The notes under the pieces are model-generated. The model was not told where the DNA came from. It was given only the letters and a program-made list of their open reading frames with translations, and searched no databases. DNA of 64,000 bases from Pisaster brevispinus (taxonomy: Eukaryota; Echinodermata; Asteroidea; Forcipulatida; Asteriidae), in NCBI GenBank assembly GCA_023634235.1, contig JAMKCF010000134.1:1-64000 (forward strand). Reading direction: 5' to 3'. Positions 11,303-22,663 of this stretch are shown piece after piece (the stretch's first letter is position 1; each line of letters opens with the position of its first letter). The position numbers and the translations under genes were made by a program.

Positions 11303-11568
11303 TTTGATAAGAGTGGTTCGTGTTACGTACTAACGGACTAACGCATTTAATATTTTATCGCAACAAAAATTACATACACGATATTAAAAAGTTTTTTTTG
11401 TTTTTTTTGCAATTATGATTTTAATACAACAGCATAGACCAACCTGTGGTATGATCGCTTTACTAAATTGTGAGACCTGTGGTGGTGTGATTTTTTTGCG
11501 TACTAAATTGTGAAACCGTTTCCATGATATACAGTCTTGTGTGGTTTGCGTACAAACTTGTGAGACCT

Positions 11569-11819
11569 GGACCCAATTTCATGACTCTGCTTACCGTAAG
11601 CAAAAAAACGACGCTTACGGGTGCAGAGAATTCCGTGCTTACGTCAAGCGTATTTCAGGGTTTAGCAGAGAATTTCGGCTTTTTCTCGTGTGTACTTCAC
11701 GTAACTAGGCATTCTTTGCTTACACAGCTAGCGCAGAAATTTGACGCTTGCAAAATAAGCAGAGAATGGTGACCGTAAGCATGGATTTCGGCAGTTACCA
11801 GAGCCATGTAATTGGGCTC
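11569..11819. mobile_element. Palindromic GGACCCAATTTC element
   Basis: It starts GGACCCAATTTCATGACTCTG and ends with the near inverse CAGAGCCATGTAATTGGGCTC. The interior is built from GCTTAC/GTAAGC motifs. Related elements lie at 46498-46780 and about 50506-50817. It is a non-coding foldback. Confidence 0.6.
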
Positions 11820-11868
11820 ATTTGTTTAAATGAGGGGTAGTTCACTTTATACACTAAGTTGTGAGACC

Positions 11869-12012
11869 CAGGCCCAAATACATGGCTCTGCTTACCAAAA
11901 GCAAAGAGTCAACGCTTACGGAAGCAGATAATTCCGTGCTTACGTCAAGCGTATTTCAGGGGTTAGCAGAGAATTTTGGCTTGTGCGCGTGTGTACTTGA
12001 CGTAACTAGGCA
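11869..12012. mobile_element. Second, truncated GGCCCAA palindromic element
   Basis: It repeats the left half of 11569-11819 (GGCCCAAATACATGGCTCTGC, then GCTTACG..GCAGA..TTCCGTGCTTACGTCAAGCG) and stops after ACGTAACTAGGCAAC. The right half is missing. Confidence 0.55.
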
Positions 12013-12045
12013 ACTATTATAGTCAATGTTTCGCGGCACTTTTTG

Positions 12046-12134
12046 ATTGAATTGTTTTACGCTTATCCGAACCGTAAAACGTAAACGTTTAACCGGTTGA
12101 TCGGTTGGTTAACTGTGTAACTGTCACAGGCTTA
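12046..12134. mobile_element. Right end of the TAAGCCTGTG transposon family
   Basis: It ends GTAACTGTCACAGGCTTA, like the right end of 427-1148, and is preceded by the same CGTAAAACGTAAACG-rich subterminal sequence. The left end is not identified. Confidence 0.5.
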
Positions 12135-13059
12135 GTATACATGCTAACTTGTGAGACATGTTCCTTGTGAGACATGTTTCGAGTAAAAAAAACGTTAGCA
12201 CATCTGCGGTTGTGATCAAAAACATTGCATCTTCAGTGCAACATTATTTGGCTCTGCACAATTATCCTGCAAAATAAATTAATGTGCAATCGAATTGTTG
12301 TGGAACGCTCTCTAGCGTTCATTGTTCTTGCATTTAATACCTCAAGCACAGTTTTCATAATTATAACAAAGACTATGAGCCTGATTGGAAACGATATTTA
12401 TGTGCACTTCAAGTTCTTTTCAGTTATAGACTCATTGAGCATTGAAGATTGAACTTGGGTTACCGTGACCCCATGTTAACCTTTACTTCCGGGTCAACCA
12501 GAAGTGGGACCATATCTCAAGAACTACACAACCGATGTTCCATTTCTTTTCAGTTATTAGATCCTTTGAACATTGAAGATTGAACTTGGGTTACCGTGAG
12601 CCAATGTTGACCTTTACTTCTGGGTCAACCGACAGTGGGACCATATCTCAAGAACTACACAACCGATTTTCTTTTTTTTCAGTTTTAGACCCCTTGTGCA
12701 CGGTCATACTAATTAGCGTCAACGGGCCCATTTCACGACAACTCAAGACAACTCAAGACAACTAAAGACAACAAGTTTAAAATACCATATAACGAAGACT
12801 ATGACACAATCCAATTCCATTTCTTTTCAGTTATTAGATCCTTTGAACATTGAAGATTGAACTTGGGTTACCGTGACCCCATGTTGACCTTTACTTACGG
12901 TTCAACCGGAAGTGGGACCATATCTAAAGAACTAAACACCCTATCTTCAATTTCTTTTCAGTTATAGACCCCTTGTGCATTCAAGATTGAACTTGGGTTG
13001 AATCAAAGCACAAAAAACGGAACAGCTTTGTGTTTGTTCACAAACACCTCAATGTCTAG

Positions 13060-15127
13060 TTCTTATTATTCTTTCTTTCCATAAAATCGTATTGACTTAA
13101 CCTGTGTCTCTTTCAGAAGCCATATGTTCCTCTTAAAATTATCAAAAGTAGACATATCATGTACCATATTGAAGCTTATACACTGACTTAAATTTTAGAT
13201 GTAATTAGATTAAAATTCTTAATTAATTATTCACGTGACAGCGGTGTGAATATTTAATTAGTCAATCTTGTTTGCCCCATATCTCAAGAAGTATACATCC
13301 AATACTTACACTTTTTTTCGGTTATGGACTTGTCTTGAACTGTAGATGTGCATTCCAGCCTAAAATTTTCAGTCACGTCATCATGACATCATACGTTTGC
13401 ACGTTTTGTTTTATGTGTACAAAACATATGGCGCTAAAAGTGAAAACGTTTTACTAGTCAAAAACACAATTACTTCAAAATAAGTTATCTCTTCATTTCC
13501 TAAATTTCATATTCTTTGTTGAAAAATTAACTGATTTTAATAAGAGATGTTTCAGTCCATTAAAAGCAATCAAGGTATGTCTATAATTAATGAATAGATG
13601 AAAATCTTGGCGTAGTGGTACAACGTAGTACTTCACAAACTGGATGCAGTCACTTTCAGTTTTTTAAACCTTCTTTATGCTTCATGCAATACAGTGTGGA
13701 CCTATATGAGTTGAGGTCTTACTTGAGAAGAGTCTACGACATTGTCGCGAAGTGCGCAGCTTTTTATTTGATTTCTAACCGAGTATTGGACCCATTACTT
13801 TGTACATACTCCATTGGATTTGTACACAACCAATACATTTAGATTCCTACGTAGGTTTAGGGTTTTCGTGAGAATGCAGAATTATTGTTTCCTCCTAAAA
13901 TCCCTCAGCGTTTGTACACGTTTTTTCTTTATGCCTAATATTCTAAAGCTACAGATGAAAGAGTTATCATGAATCGAATTGAAGCTTAGAACATAAGCTT
14001 AACTCTAAGTGTAAATTTTTATAAAAACCTTAATTGATTAACCACGTGATCTTCATTTGAATATTGAATTAGGTAATCTTTGCAGCACCATATCTTAAGA
14101 AGTACACACCCGCTTTTGAAACTTTTTTCAGTTATAGACTCCTTGGGCATTGGAGATTAGCCCTGGGAAATTGTGACCCCATGTTGACCTTTACTTCGGG
14201 TCAACCGGAAGTGGGACCATATCTCAAGAAGTACACAACCGATTTTCAAACGTTTTTCAGTAATAGACTCCATTGGCATTGGAGATTAGCCTTGGGAAAT
14301 CGTGACCTCATGTTGACCTTTACTTCGGGGTCAACCGGAAGTGGGACCATATCTCGAGAACTACACAACAGAATTTCAAACTTTTTTCAGTTATAGACTA
14401 CCTGGGCATTGGATATTAGCCTTGGGAAATTGGACCCAATGTTGACCTTTACTTCGGGGTCAACCGGAAGTGCGACCATATCTCAAGAAGTACACAACCG
14501 ATTTTCAAACTTTTCAGTTATAAACTCCATGGGCATTGGAGATAGCCCTGGGAAAACGTGACCCCATGTTCACCTTTACTTCGGGGTCAACCGGAAATGG
14601 GACCATATCTCGAGAACTACACAACCGATTTTCAATTTCTTTTCAGTTATAGATCCTTTGAGCATTAAAGATTGAACTTGGGTTACTGTGACCCGTATTG
14701 ACCTTAACTTCTGGGTCAACCGGAAGTGGGACCGTATCTCACGAACTACACAGCTGATTTTAATTTCTATTCAGTTTTAGACCCTTTGAGCATTGAAGAT
14801 TGAACTTGGGTTAATGTGACCCCATGTTGACCTTTACTTCAGGGTCAACCGGAAATGGAACCATATCTCAAGATCTACACAACCGACTTTCAATTTCTTG
14901 TCAGTTATACACTCATTGAGCATTGAAGATTGAACTTGGGTTACTGTGACCCCGTATTGACCTTTACGTACGGGCTTAACAAAAATTTCAAAAGTTAAAC
15001 AAATGATACCTCTTAAAACATGCACAAAATACAGAATCAGTTCATATCTTGAGCTACAAAATAGAATTTCTTAGGTCAGCAGAACGGAACAGCTGAGTGA
15101 TTGTAAGTTACAATCACTTACATCTAG
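13060..15127 (+). mobile_element. Rolling-circle-like array unit 2
   Basis: It begins directly after the previous CTAG with TTCTTATTATTCTTTCTTTCC, lacking the 5' hairpin. It carries the conserved segments seen in every unit: CGTATTGACTTAACCTGTG, GAAGCTTATACACTGACTTA, TTAATTAATTATTCACGTGACAGC and a TCATCATGACATCAT site. A run of about eight 130-bp monomers follows (14100-15000). The end is CGGAACAGCT (15085-15094), a perfect 11-bp-stem hairpin AGTGATTGTAA-G-TTACAATCACT (15096-15118), TACAT, CTAG (15124-15127). Short frames within monomers (for example 14181-14396) are repeat-derived. Confidence 0.65.
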
Positions 15128-17520
15128 TTATTAGCTGTTCCGAACTTTCAGTCGGAACAGCTATTGTAATCGTCGAGATTTTTATTCTTTTTCTTATTAT
15201 TCTTTCTTTCCATAAAATCGTATTGACTTAACCTGTGTCTCTTTCAGAAGCCATATGTTCCTCTTAAAATTATCAAAAGTAGACAAATCATATACCATAT
15301 TGAAGCTTATACACTGACTTAAATTTTAGATGTAATTAGATTAAAATTCTTAATTAATTATTCACGTGACAGCGGTGTGAATATTTAATTAGTCAATCTT
15401 GTTCGCACCATATCTCAAGAAGTATACAACCGATCCTAAAACTTTTTTCGGTTATGGACTTGTCTTGAATTGTAGATGTGCATTTGAGCCTAAAATTCTC
15501 CGTCACGTTATCATGACGTCATTTGTTTGTGCGTTTTCGTTCTGTGTACAAAAACAAATGGCGCTAAAAGTGCAAATTTTTTGACAGTCCAAAACACGAT
15601 ATTTTCAATTAAAATTACGAATTAGTTTCCTAAATTACATAAACTGTTTTGAAAAGTTAACTGCTTTTAATAAGAGATGTTCCTGGTCATTAAAACTAGT
15701 CTGAGTAGAAAAATTTCCACGATAATTAACGATTCAGTGACAAATCGGACACCAATGGCTAGCCATATTATTAAAGGTTCCGTTCATCAAAATGTAGTCA
15801 GGATGCCCTGCGACACAGAGAAAAATGCACGCGAAATGCCGTAACGAAATAGCCGACTTCTGGGTACCAGTCGCTGCACACTTTTAATACAAAAAGATCG
15901 ATCTATAGCGTATTGAAACGGTGGCTTGTGCATGAATATGTGTACATGTACGTCGTGATTCTGTTGCCCGGGGCGCTCGACGATTTAGAACATAAGCTTA
16001 ACTCTAATTTAATGTAAATGTTTATAAAAATTCTTAATTGACTCATTTGAATATTTAACTAGTTAATCTTTGCAGCACCATATCTCAAGAAGTACACTGC
16101 CGATTTTCAAACTTTTTTCAGTTATAGACTCCTTGGGCATTGGAGATTAACCTCGAGTAACCGTGACCCCATGTTGACCTTTACTTCGGGGTCAACCGGA
16201 AGTCTGACCATATTTAAAGAACTACACAACCAATTTTCAAACATTTTCAGTTATAGACTCCTTTTGCATTGGAGATTAGCCTTGGGAAATTGTGACCCCA
16301 TGTTGACCTTTACTTCGGGGTCAACCGGAAGTGGGACCATATCTCAAGAAGTACACAACCGATTTTCAAACTTTTTTCAGTTATAGACTCCATGGGCATT
16401 GGAGATTAGCCTTGGGAATCTGTGACCCATGTTGACCTTTACTTTGGGGTCAACCGGAAGTGGGACCATATCTCAAGAACTACACAACCGATTTTCAAAC
16501 TGTTTTCAGTTATAGACTCCATGGGCATCATGACGTCATTTATTGCGCGTTTTCGTTTTGTGTACAAAACACATGGCGCTAAAAGTGTAAATGTGTACAT
16601 GAGCAGCACATGCAATTCCTATGTGGGTTTAGGTTTTTTTTTAGAATGCATCGATCGGAATTTTTTTTTTACCATCGTGTTCCTTATAAAATTTATTAGT
16701 ACGAAAAACACATTTTTTTTGCTGTGACGTAATCAGGTGTCGAATTACGCTAATTCAAAGCTTATTCCTTTAAAAAATCATATCTCCTGAACCAAATGTC
16801 GTAGAGTCGTAATGTTTGTGTTGCTTTGTAGCGTACAACAATTGCAAATAATTATTTTTAGTAATGACCTCACTTTGACCTTTACTTCCGGTCCAAACAG
16901 GAAGCTCAAATCTTTATAAAATCATATCTCCTGAACCAAAAATCAGAAAGGCGTAACGTTTGTGTTGTATTGTAGCTTACAACACTTGCGTCATTTCATG
17001 TACAGTGATGACCTCACTTTGACCTTTACTTCCGGTCCAAACAGGAAGCTCAAAACTTTAACAAATCATACCTCCTGAACCATATGTCATTAAGTAGTAA
17101 TGTTTGTGTTGTATTGTACCTTACAAGATTTGCAAAAAATTATTTTTAGTGATGACCTCACTTTGACCTCTACCTCCGGTCCAAACAGGAAGCTCAAATC
17201 TTTATAAAGTCATATCTCCTGAACCAATAGTCAAAAAGGCGTAACGTTTGTGTTGTATTGTAGCTTACAACACTTGCGACATTTCATGTACAGTGATGAC
17301 CTCACTTTGACCTTAACTTCCGGTCTAATACAAGATCCGAACTTAATTAAACTAGTTTACACTGTTTACACTGCAAAACAAGCATTGATCATTTCGAACA
17401 ACATTACGTCCCATACACAAAATACAGAATCAGTTCATATCTTGGGCTACAAAACATAACTTTTTAGGTCAGCAGAACGGAACAGCTGTGTGATTGTAAG
17501 TTACAATCACTTACATCTAG
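15128..17520 (+). mobile_element. Rolling-circle-like array unit 3, with 5' hairpin
   Basis: This is the only array unit with both ends. The 5' hairpin AGCTGTTCCGA-(8)-TCGGAACAGCT is at 15133-15162, followed by CTATTGTAATCGTCGAG. The 3' end has CGGAACAGCT (17478-17487), hairpin GTGATTGTAA-G-TTACAATCAC (17490-17510), then TTACAT and CTAG (17517-17520). The 3' CGGAACAGCT is the inverse of the 5' arm. Such offset inverted repeats plus a terminal hairpin before CTAG are known for Helitron/Helentron non-autonomous elements. ATGACGTCAT occurs at about 15512. It holds three 130-bp monomers, then four 144-bp monomers. Confidence 0.7.
16780..17330 (+). repeat. 144-bp monomer tandem array inside unit 3
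   Basis: CCGG landmarks at 16888, 17032, 17176 and 17320 are spaced exactly 144 bp. Each monomer contains TGACCTCACTTTGACCTTTA followed by CTTCCGGTCCAAACAGGAAG, and CATATCTCCTGAACC. Degenerate relatives are at 20400-20750. Confidence 0.9.
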
Positions 17521-19665
17521 TTGTTATTGTTATTGTTATTATTATTATTCTTTCTTTCCTTAAAATTGTATTGACTTCACATGTGACTTTTCAAAAGCCA
17601 TTACTGTCCCTCTTAGAGTTATTAAAAATGAACAAATCATAAACCGTATTAAAGCTTATGCCCTGACTTAAATTGAACATGTCATTAGATTAAAATTCTT
17701 AATTAATTATTCACATGACAGCTGTGTGAATATTTAATGAGCCAACCTTGTTTGCACCATACCTCAAGAAGTATACATCTGATCCTCAAACTTTTTCAGT
17801 TATAGACTCGAGTTATATTGTAGATGTGCATTCTGACTTAACATTTTCCGTCACGTCGTCATGACGTCATTTGTTGGCGCGTTTTGTATATGTGTACAAA
17901 ACACATGGCGCTAAAATTGAAATGTTTCGCTGGTCAAAAACATAATATTTTCAAAACAAGTTAATTGTTAGTTTCCTAAATTACATAAACTGTTTTAAAA
18001 AGTTAATTGCTTTTAATAAGAGATGTTCCTGGTCATTAAAACTAATCAAAGTACAATCTTTCCACAATAATTAACGATTAAGTGACAAATCGGACACAAT
18101 GGCTAGCCATTTTGATTGCACAATCATGGCAAGGCGTTGGAGATTTCCTTATTGTTCGATTCCTAACCGGTAGAGGACCCATTGCTTTGTGCACAGCCCA
18201 TTCGATTTGTACATGAGTGACACATGTACATGTACATGTAATTCCTACAAAGGTTTAGGGTTTCGTGAAAATACAGAAATATTCGTTTCCGCCTAAAATC
18301 CCATAGCGTTTGTACACGTTTTTTCTTTAAGCCTAATATTCTAAAGCATAAACATGAAAGAGTTATATCAAATATGGAATTGAAGCTTAGAACATAAGCT
18401 TAACTCTAAATGTAATTTTTTATAAAATTATTAATTAATTAACCAGGTGATCTTCATTCAAATATTTAATGAGTTAATCTTTGCAGCACCATATCTCAAG
18501 AAGTACACGGCCGCTTTTCTAACTTTTTTCAGTTATAGACTCCTTGGGCATTGGAAATTACCCTTGGGAAATCGTGACCCCATGTTGACTTTTACTTCGG
18601 GGTCAACCGGAAGTGGGACCATATCTCAAGAAGTACACAACCGATTTTCAAACTTTTTTCAGTTCTAGACTCCTTGGGCATTGGAGATTAGCCTTGGGAA
18701 ATCGTGACCCCATGTTGACCTTTACTTCTGGTTCAACCGGAAGTGGGACTATATCTCAAGAACTATACAGCAATTTTCAATTTGTTTCAGTTATAGACCC
18801 TTTGAGCATTGAAGATTAGACTTGGATTACCCTGACCCCATGATAACCTTTACTTCAGGGTCAACTGGAAGTTGGACCATATCTCAAGAAATATACACCT
18901 GATTTTCAACCTTTTTTCAGTCATAAGCCTCATTAGGCATTAAATATTAACCCTGGGTTATCTTGACCCTAAGTTGACCTAAACTTCTGGTTAAACTGGA
19001 AGTTGGACCTTATCTCAAGAAGTAAACATCCGATATTCAAACTTTTTTCAATTGTATACATCTTGGCATTGAATGTTAGCCTTGTGTTACAATGACCCCA
19101 AATTGACCTGAACTTCCGGTTCAACCGGAAGTGGGACCAAATGTCAAGCACTACCCACCTGATTTTCATTTTCTTTTCAGTTATAGACTCATTGAGCATT
19201 GAAGATTAGCTTTGGGTTACTGTGACTCGGGTTGACCTTTACTTACAGGTCAACCGGAAGTGGGACCAAATCTGAAGAACTAAACACCCAATTTCCAATT
19301 TCTTTTCAGTTATAAACCCCTTAGGCATTGAAGATTGAACTTGTGTTACCGTGACCCGATGTTAACCTTTACTTCCAGGTCAACCTGAAGTGGGACCATA
19401 TCTCAAGAACTACACAGCCGATTTGAATTGTTTTCAATATTAAACCCTTTGAGCATTAAAGATTGAACTTAGGTTACCATGACCCCATGTTTACCTTTAC
19501 TTCCAGGTCAAGCGGAACTGGAACAATACCTAAAGGACTACACAACCGATTTTAAATTTCTTTTCAGTTATAGACCCCTTGTGCATTGAAGATTGAACTT
19601 GGGTTTAATCAAAGCACAACAAAACCGAACAGCTTTGTGTTCGTTCACATACACCTAATGTCTTG
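17521..19665 (+). mobile_element. Rolling-circle-like array unit 4
   Basis: It follows CTAG with a TTGTTATTATTATT..TTCTTTCTTTCC start and no 5' hairpin. It shares the unit segments, including CATGACGTCATTTG near 17858. It contains about eight 130-bp monomers at 18480-19560 (steps of 128-132 bp). The end is CCGAACAGCT (19625-19634), an imperfect hairpin GTGTTCG..CATACAC and CTTG (19662-19665) in place of CTAG. Confidence 0.6.
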
Positions 19666-20759
19666 TTATTAATCATTATTATTCTTTATTTCCATTGACG
19701 TAACACATGAACTTTCTTGATAACATACTGTTACTTTACCATTGTGAGAAACACAAAAATTGTATACCACATGAAAGCTTATGTCCTGACTTAGTTTACA
19801 AATGATGTTTGACTAAAATTCCTAAATAATTATGCGTGTGACAATAGTGTGGATATTTAATCAGTCAATCTTGCGCCCATCTTATCTCGAGAAGTAAATA
19901 TCCCATTCTCAAAATTGTTTCAGTTACAGACTCATTGTTTATTTTAGTTGATGATTTTAGCATATTTTTTTACCGTCTTGTCATCATGACACCTCATGTT
20001 GGCGCGCTTTTGTTCTATCTACAAAACACATAGTGGCTTAAATAAAGTGCTTCATAGTCTTCATCCAGTCACCTTCGCGTTTTTGGTTGATCTACTGTGT
20101 GGATCCTTATAAGATTGGGAATTTCTTGAGTCTAAGAAAAAAACCATGAACTGCGTAGCTCGTTTATTTAATTCCTAATCGATAGAGGACCAATTACTTT
20201 GTGCACAGCCCATTCGATTTGTGTATGAGCAACACATGTAATTCTTACGCACGTTTAGGGATTTTAAGAAAACGCATTATATGGGAATAAGTTCTATACA
20301 ATCATGTACTCGGTACCTTATAAAATTTGCTAGTGTGAAAAACACAAGTTTTTTACTGTGACATCATCGGGTGTCAAATTTAGTAACTCATAGCTATGTT
20401 CTTTGAAAAATCTCCTGAACCACATGTTATAAAGTCGTAATGTTTTGTTGTTTTGTAGCTTATTTTACATGCAACATTCAGAAACGACCTCACTTTGACC
20501 TTTACTTTTGGTCCAAACAGGGAGCGCAAAACTTCCAAAAATCTTATCTTCTGAATCCCATGTCATAAAGTCGTAATGTTTGTGTTGTTTAGTAGCTTAC
20601 AACAATTGCAACTTTTTATTTAAAAAGATGACCCCACTTTGACCTTTACTTCCGGTCCAAAGAGTAAGCTCAAAGCTTAAAAAAAAAACTTTTTCCTGAA
20701 ACACTTGTCAACAAGTTGTAATGTTTGTGTTGTATTGTAGCTTGCCTTAAAACACTTGT
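19666..20759 (+). mobile_element. Rolling-circle-like array unit 5, truncated
   Basis: It starts TTATTAATCATTATTATTC and keeps diverged versions of the unit segments (GAAAGCTTATGTCCTGACTTAG, a GTCATCATGACACCTCA site). It ends in two 144-type monomers, cut off where the GGGTCATTCC terminus begins at 20760. Confidence 0.55.
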
Positions 20760-20938
20760 GGGTCATTCCGTGTCAACACGCTTTTGGACCTGACCGTCAC
20801 AGATTGAAATGAAATTTGGTGTGCTGATTGGACTCCCTCAGAAACCCCCAGAACCCAAATTTTATGTAATTCGGTTCATTATTTTTTTGAGATATGGGTG
20901 AATTACGTTCATCTTAGCTTTGACCTTATTGTGGTCTA
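20760..20938 (+). mobile_element. Solo Sola-like terminus
   Basis: It begins GGGTCATTCCGTGTCAACA, the same terminal bases as the transposon at 2264. Over about 175 bp it keeps the same order of landmarks (TCACAGAT, AAATTTG, TTTTTTGAG, TTTGACCTT). It looks like one isolated TIR of a related element. It lies just past the stop codon of the TRIM-like gene, so it may form part of that gene's 3' UTR. Confidence 0.5.
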
Positions 20939-20959
20939 ACATAATGTTTGTTGATGTAT

Positions 20960-22663
20960 TTACTCATGCTGATAGATTTCAACTGAATTGTTTGCAGCCA
21001 CAACCTGATCACCAGCTGGTGTGAGTGTAAGACCATTGGGATCAACACAATCCTTGATGATACATCCAATGTACTTGCCGTCAGGGCTGTAATAATAGAT
21101 ATCACCTGATATTCGGCCTCGTCCTCTCCATACAGCAACATAGATGCTCCCATCCTTGTCACAACACACACCACAAGGCCTCCCAGACTGATTGGTTTCT
21201 ATTGAGAATACTACTTCACCACTGTAGTCTACTGATACTAACTTACAGTCATGCCAGTTGGTGTAGATGAGTCGCTGTTTGTAGGCAGTCAAGTACCCAC
21301 TAATCTCTGGAGCAGGGAGTGTTCTGATGAGGGATCCATTTGGTTTGTGTAGAGATATCTCTGCCTTGGTTTCATAACCCACTGCTATCAGATTGTTGTC
21401 ATCCACTGCAATACATGATGGTTCACTGCCTGGGTTGAACTTTTGGAGGAGCTGATAATTCCTGCTGAAAATCTTGACTGTTGTATCATCTAAAACAATG
21501 AGCTCATCATTCTTGTTTACAGTAACTCTGCTTGGTTCAGTAAGACCTTTGATTGGTAGTTCTTGTGGGATGGCAGTGGATTGAGTATTGCCCTTTGCCA
21601 TGTCTGCTGATATTGTAATCACACTTACACTGTTCCGATGTGACACAACAATATCACTATTGGAGTATGCAGACACATCATATGCAGGAAAAGTAGTCTT
21701 TATGTTTGTTTTCAGTGTCCATTTATCTTTCAGCACCAGTCTCCCTAGTGCTTTCTGGCCTTCTTTAAAGTCCAGATAAGTCAACCCATCAGGTACTTTT
21801 GTTGATTTTATCGCTCTGTATTCTTTGAGGTCTTGTAAGATTTGCTCTATGTGGTGTACAATATTGATCTGTTGTTCCATGAGTTGAATAACCTCGTCCT
21901 GCTTGAGCACTGCGTTGTTCATCTCTTTGTTGTTTGTAGCTCGTGCAGTTTCCATTGTCTTGACTCTGTCTTTATAAATCTGTTCAGCCTCTTGCATCAG
22001 TTTCTGCTGCTCCTCTCTGATCCTGGCAACCTCCTTGGCAATCTCATCATCAGCTTTCTTGGAGATCTTCTCTTTAGTGGCAGCAAACTTAGAGTCTAAT
22101 TTCATACGGGACATATCTATTTCTTGAATGGCAACATTGATTGTTTGAATGTTCTTTCTTACTTCTGCTAGAAGTTCAGTGGCATGTTTTTTACTTTTGT
22201 CTGAAGCTTCATTCATTTCTATTGCTGTGTGCTTGCTGTGGTCTTTTATGATACAAGTTATACATATCAGTTTCTTGCATGTTTCACAATACAGGACAAG
22301 ATCCTTGCCAGTATGCTTACTACACTTGGAAATAAACTCCTGACTGGGTACTTGATTTCCTTGCTGTTGTTTCAGTTGGTTTTCCTGTTTCTCAAAAGCA
22401 TCTATCAGAGAAAAGACTGTAAAGTTTGTTTTCAGACCATCGATGCCATTTTTCTTTAACAGAGTTTCTTGTCTACACACTGGACATGAAAGTGTTGTAG
22501 GACTTGGACTATTCTGTCTGAGTTTTTGAAGGCATTCAAGACAAAATGAATGAGAACACTCCAGTTGTTTGGGGTGCTTGAAGCGTTCACTGCAAATTGG
22601 ACATTCAAGATGATCCTGACTAATCTCTGCTAGCACTGACTGAGTTGTTATATTGGATGCCAT
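20960..22663 (-). CDS. TRIM-like RING E3 ubiquitin ligase with C-terminal beta-propeller-like region
   Basis: This is a 567-residue protein in one coding exon. Residues 21-63 form a C3HC4 RING (Cys21, Cys24, Cys36, His38, Cys41, Cys44, Cys60, Cys63), which in this family recruits a ubiquitin-charged E2. Residues 114-145 form a B-box type 2 (Cys114, His117, Cys126, Cys129, Cys134, Cys137, His142, His145). Residues about 155-290 are Lys/Glu/Gln-rich and coiled-coil-like. Residues about 320-567 have NHL-style repeats such as GRPCGVCCDKDGSIYVAVW and DPNGLTLTPAGDQVVAANN. This order is the TRIM2/3/56/71-like plan. The start is the first Met before the RING. The frame is intact and all zinc ligands are present, so the gene is probably functional. 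The substrate is unknown; many relatives act in innate immunity or development. Confidence 0.93.
   Translation of the reverse strand: MASNITTQSVLAEISQDHLECPICSERFKHPKQLECSHSFCLECLQKLRQNSPSPTTLSCPVCRQETLLKKNGIDGLKTNFTVFSLIDAFEKQENQLKQQQGNQVPSQEFISKCSKHTGKDLVLYCETCKKLICITCIIKDHSKHTAIEMNEASDKSKKHATELLAEVRKNIQTINVAIQEIDMSRMKLDSKFAATKEKISKKADDEIAKEVARIREEQQKLMQEAEQIYKDRVKTMETARATNNKEMNNAVLKQDEVIQLMEQQINIVHHIEQILQDLKEYRAIKSTKVPDGLTYLDFKEGQKALGRLVLKDKWTLKTNIKTTFPAYDVSAYSNSDIVVSHRNSVSVITISADMAKGNTQSTAIPQELPIKGLTEPSRVTVNKNDELIVLDDTTVKIFSRNYQLLQKFNPGSEPSCIAVDDNNLIAVGYETKAEISLHKPNGSLIRTLPAPEISGYLTAYKQRLIYTNWHDCKLVSVDYSGEVVFSIETNQSGRPCGVCCDKDGSIYVAVWRGRGRISGDIYYYSPDGKYIGCIIKDCVDPNGLTLTPAGDQVVAANNSVEIYQHE

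Larger units (their letters stand above)
10041..13059 (+). mobile_element. Rolling-circle-like array unit 1 (with nested insertions)
   Basis: The body starts near 10080 (TTATTATTCTTTGTTTCCGCC) and has the family AAGCTTAGTACATAAGCTT and TTAATTAATTAGCCAC segments and a GACGTCAC..TACGTCATC site near 10393. From 12440 it has about 130-bp monomers containing TGACC(TTT)ACTTCCGGGTCAACC. It ends CGGAACAGCT (13018-13027), a perfect hairpin GTGTTTGT-TC-ACAAACAC (13030-13047), 8 nt, then CTAG (13056-13059). Insertions interrupt it between about 11000 and 12140. Open frames at 10494-10980 have no recognisable domain. Confidence 0.65.

Noticed and set aside
14181..19199. Repeated short frames reading MLTFTSGSTGSGTIS
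   Set aside because: They are translations of the 130-bp satellite monomer, recur with its period and break at monomer indels.
21588..22459. Several plus-strand frames of 63-85 codons
   Set aside because: They are antisense shadows of the TRIM-like gene.
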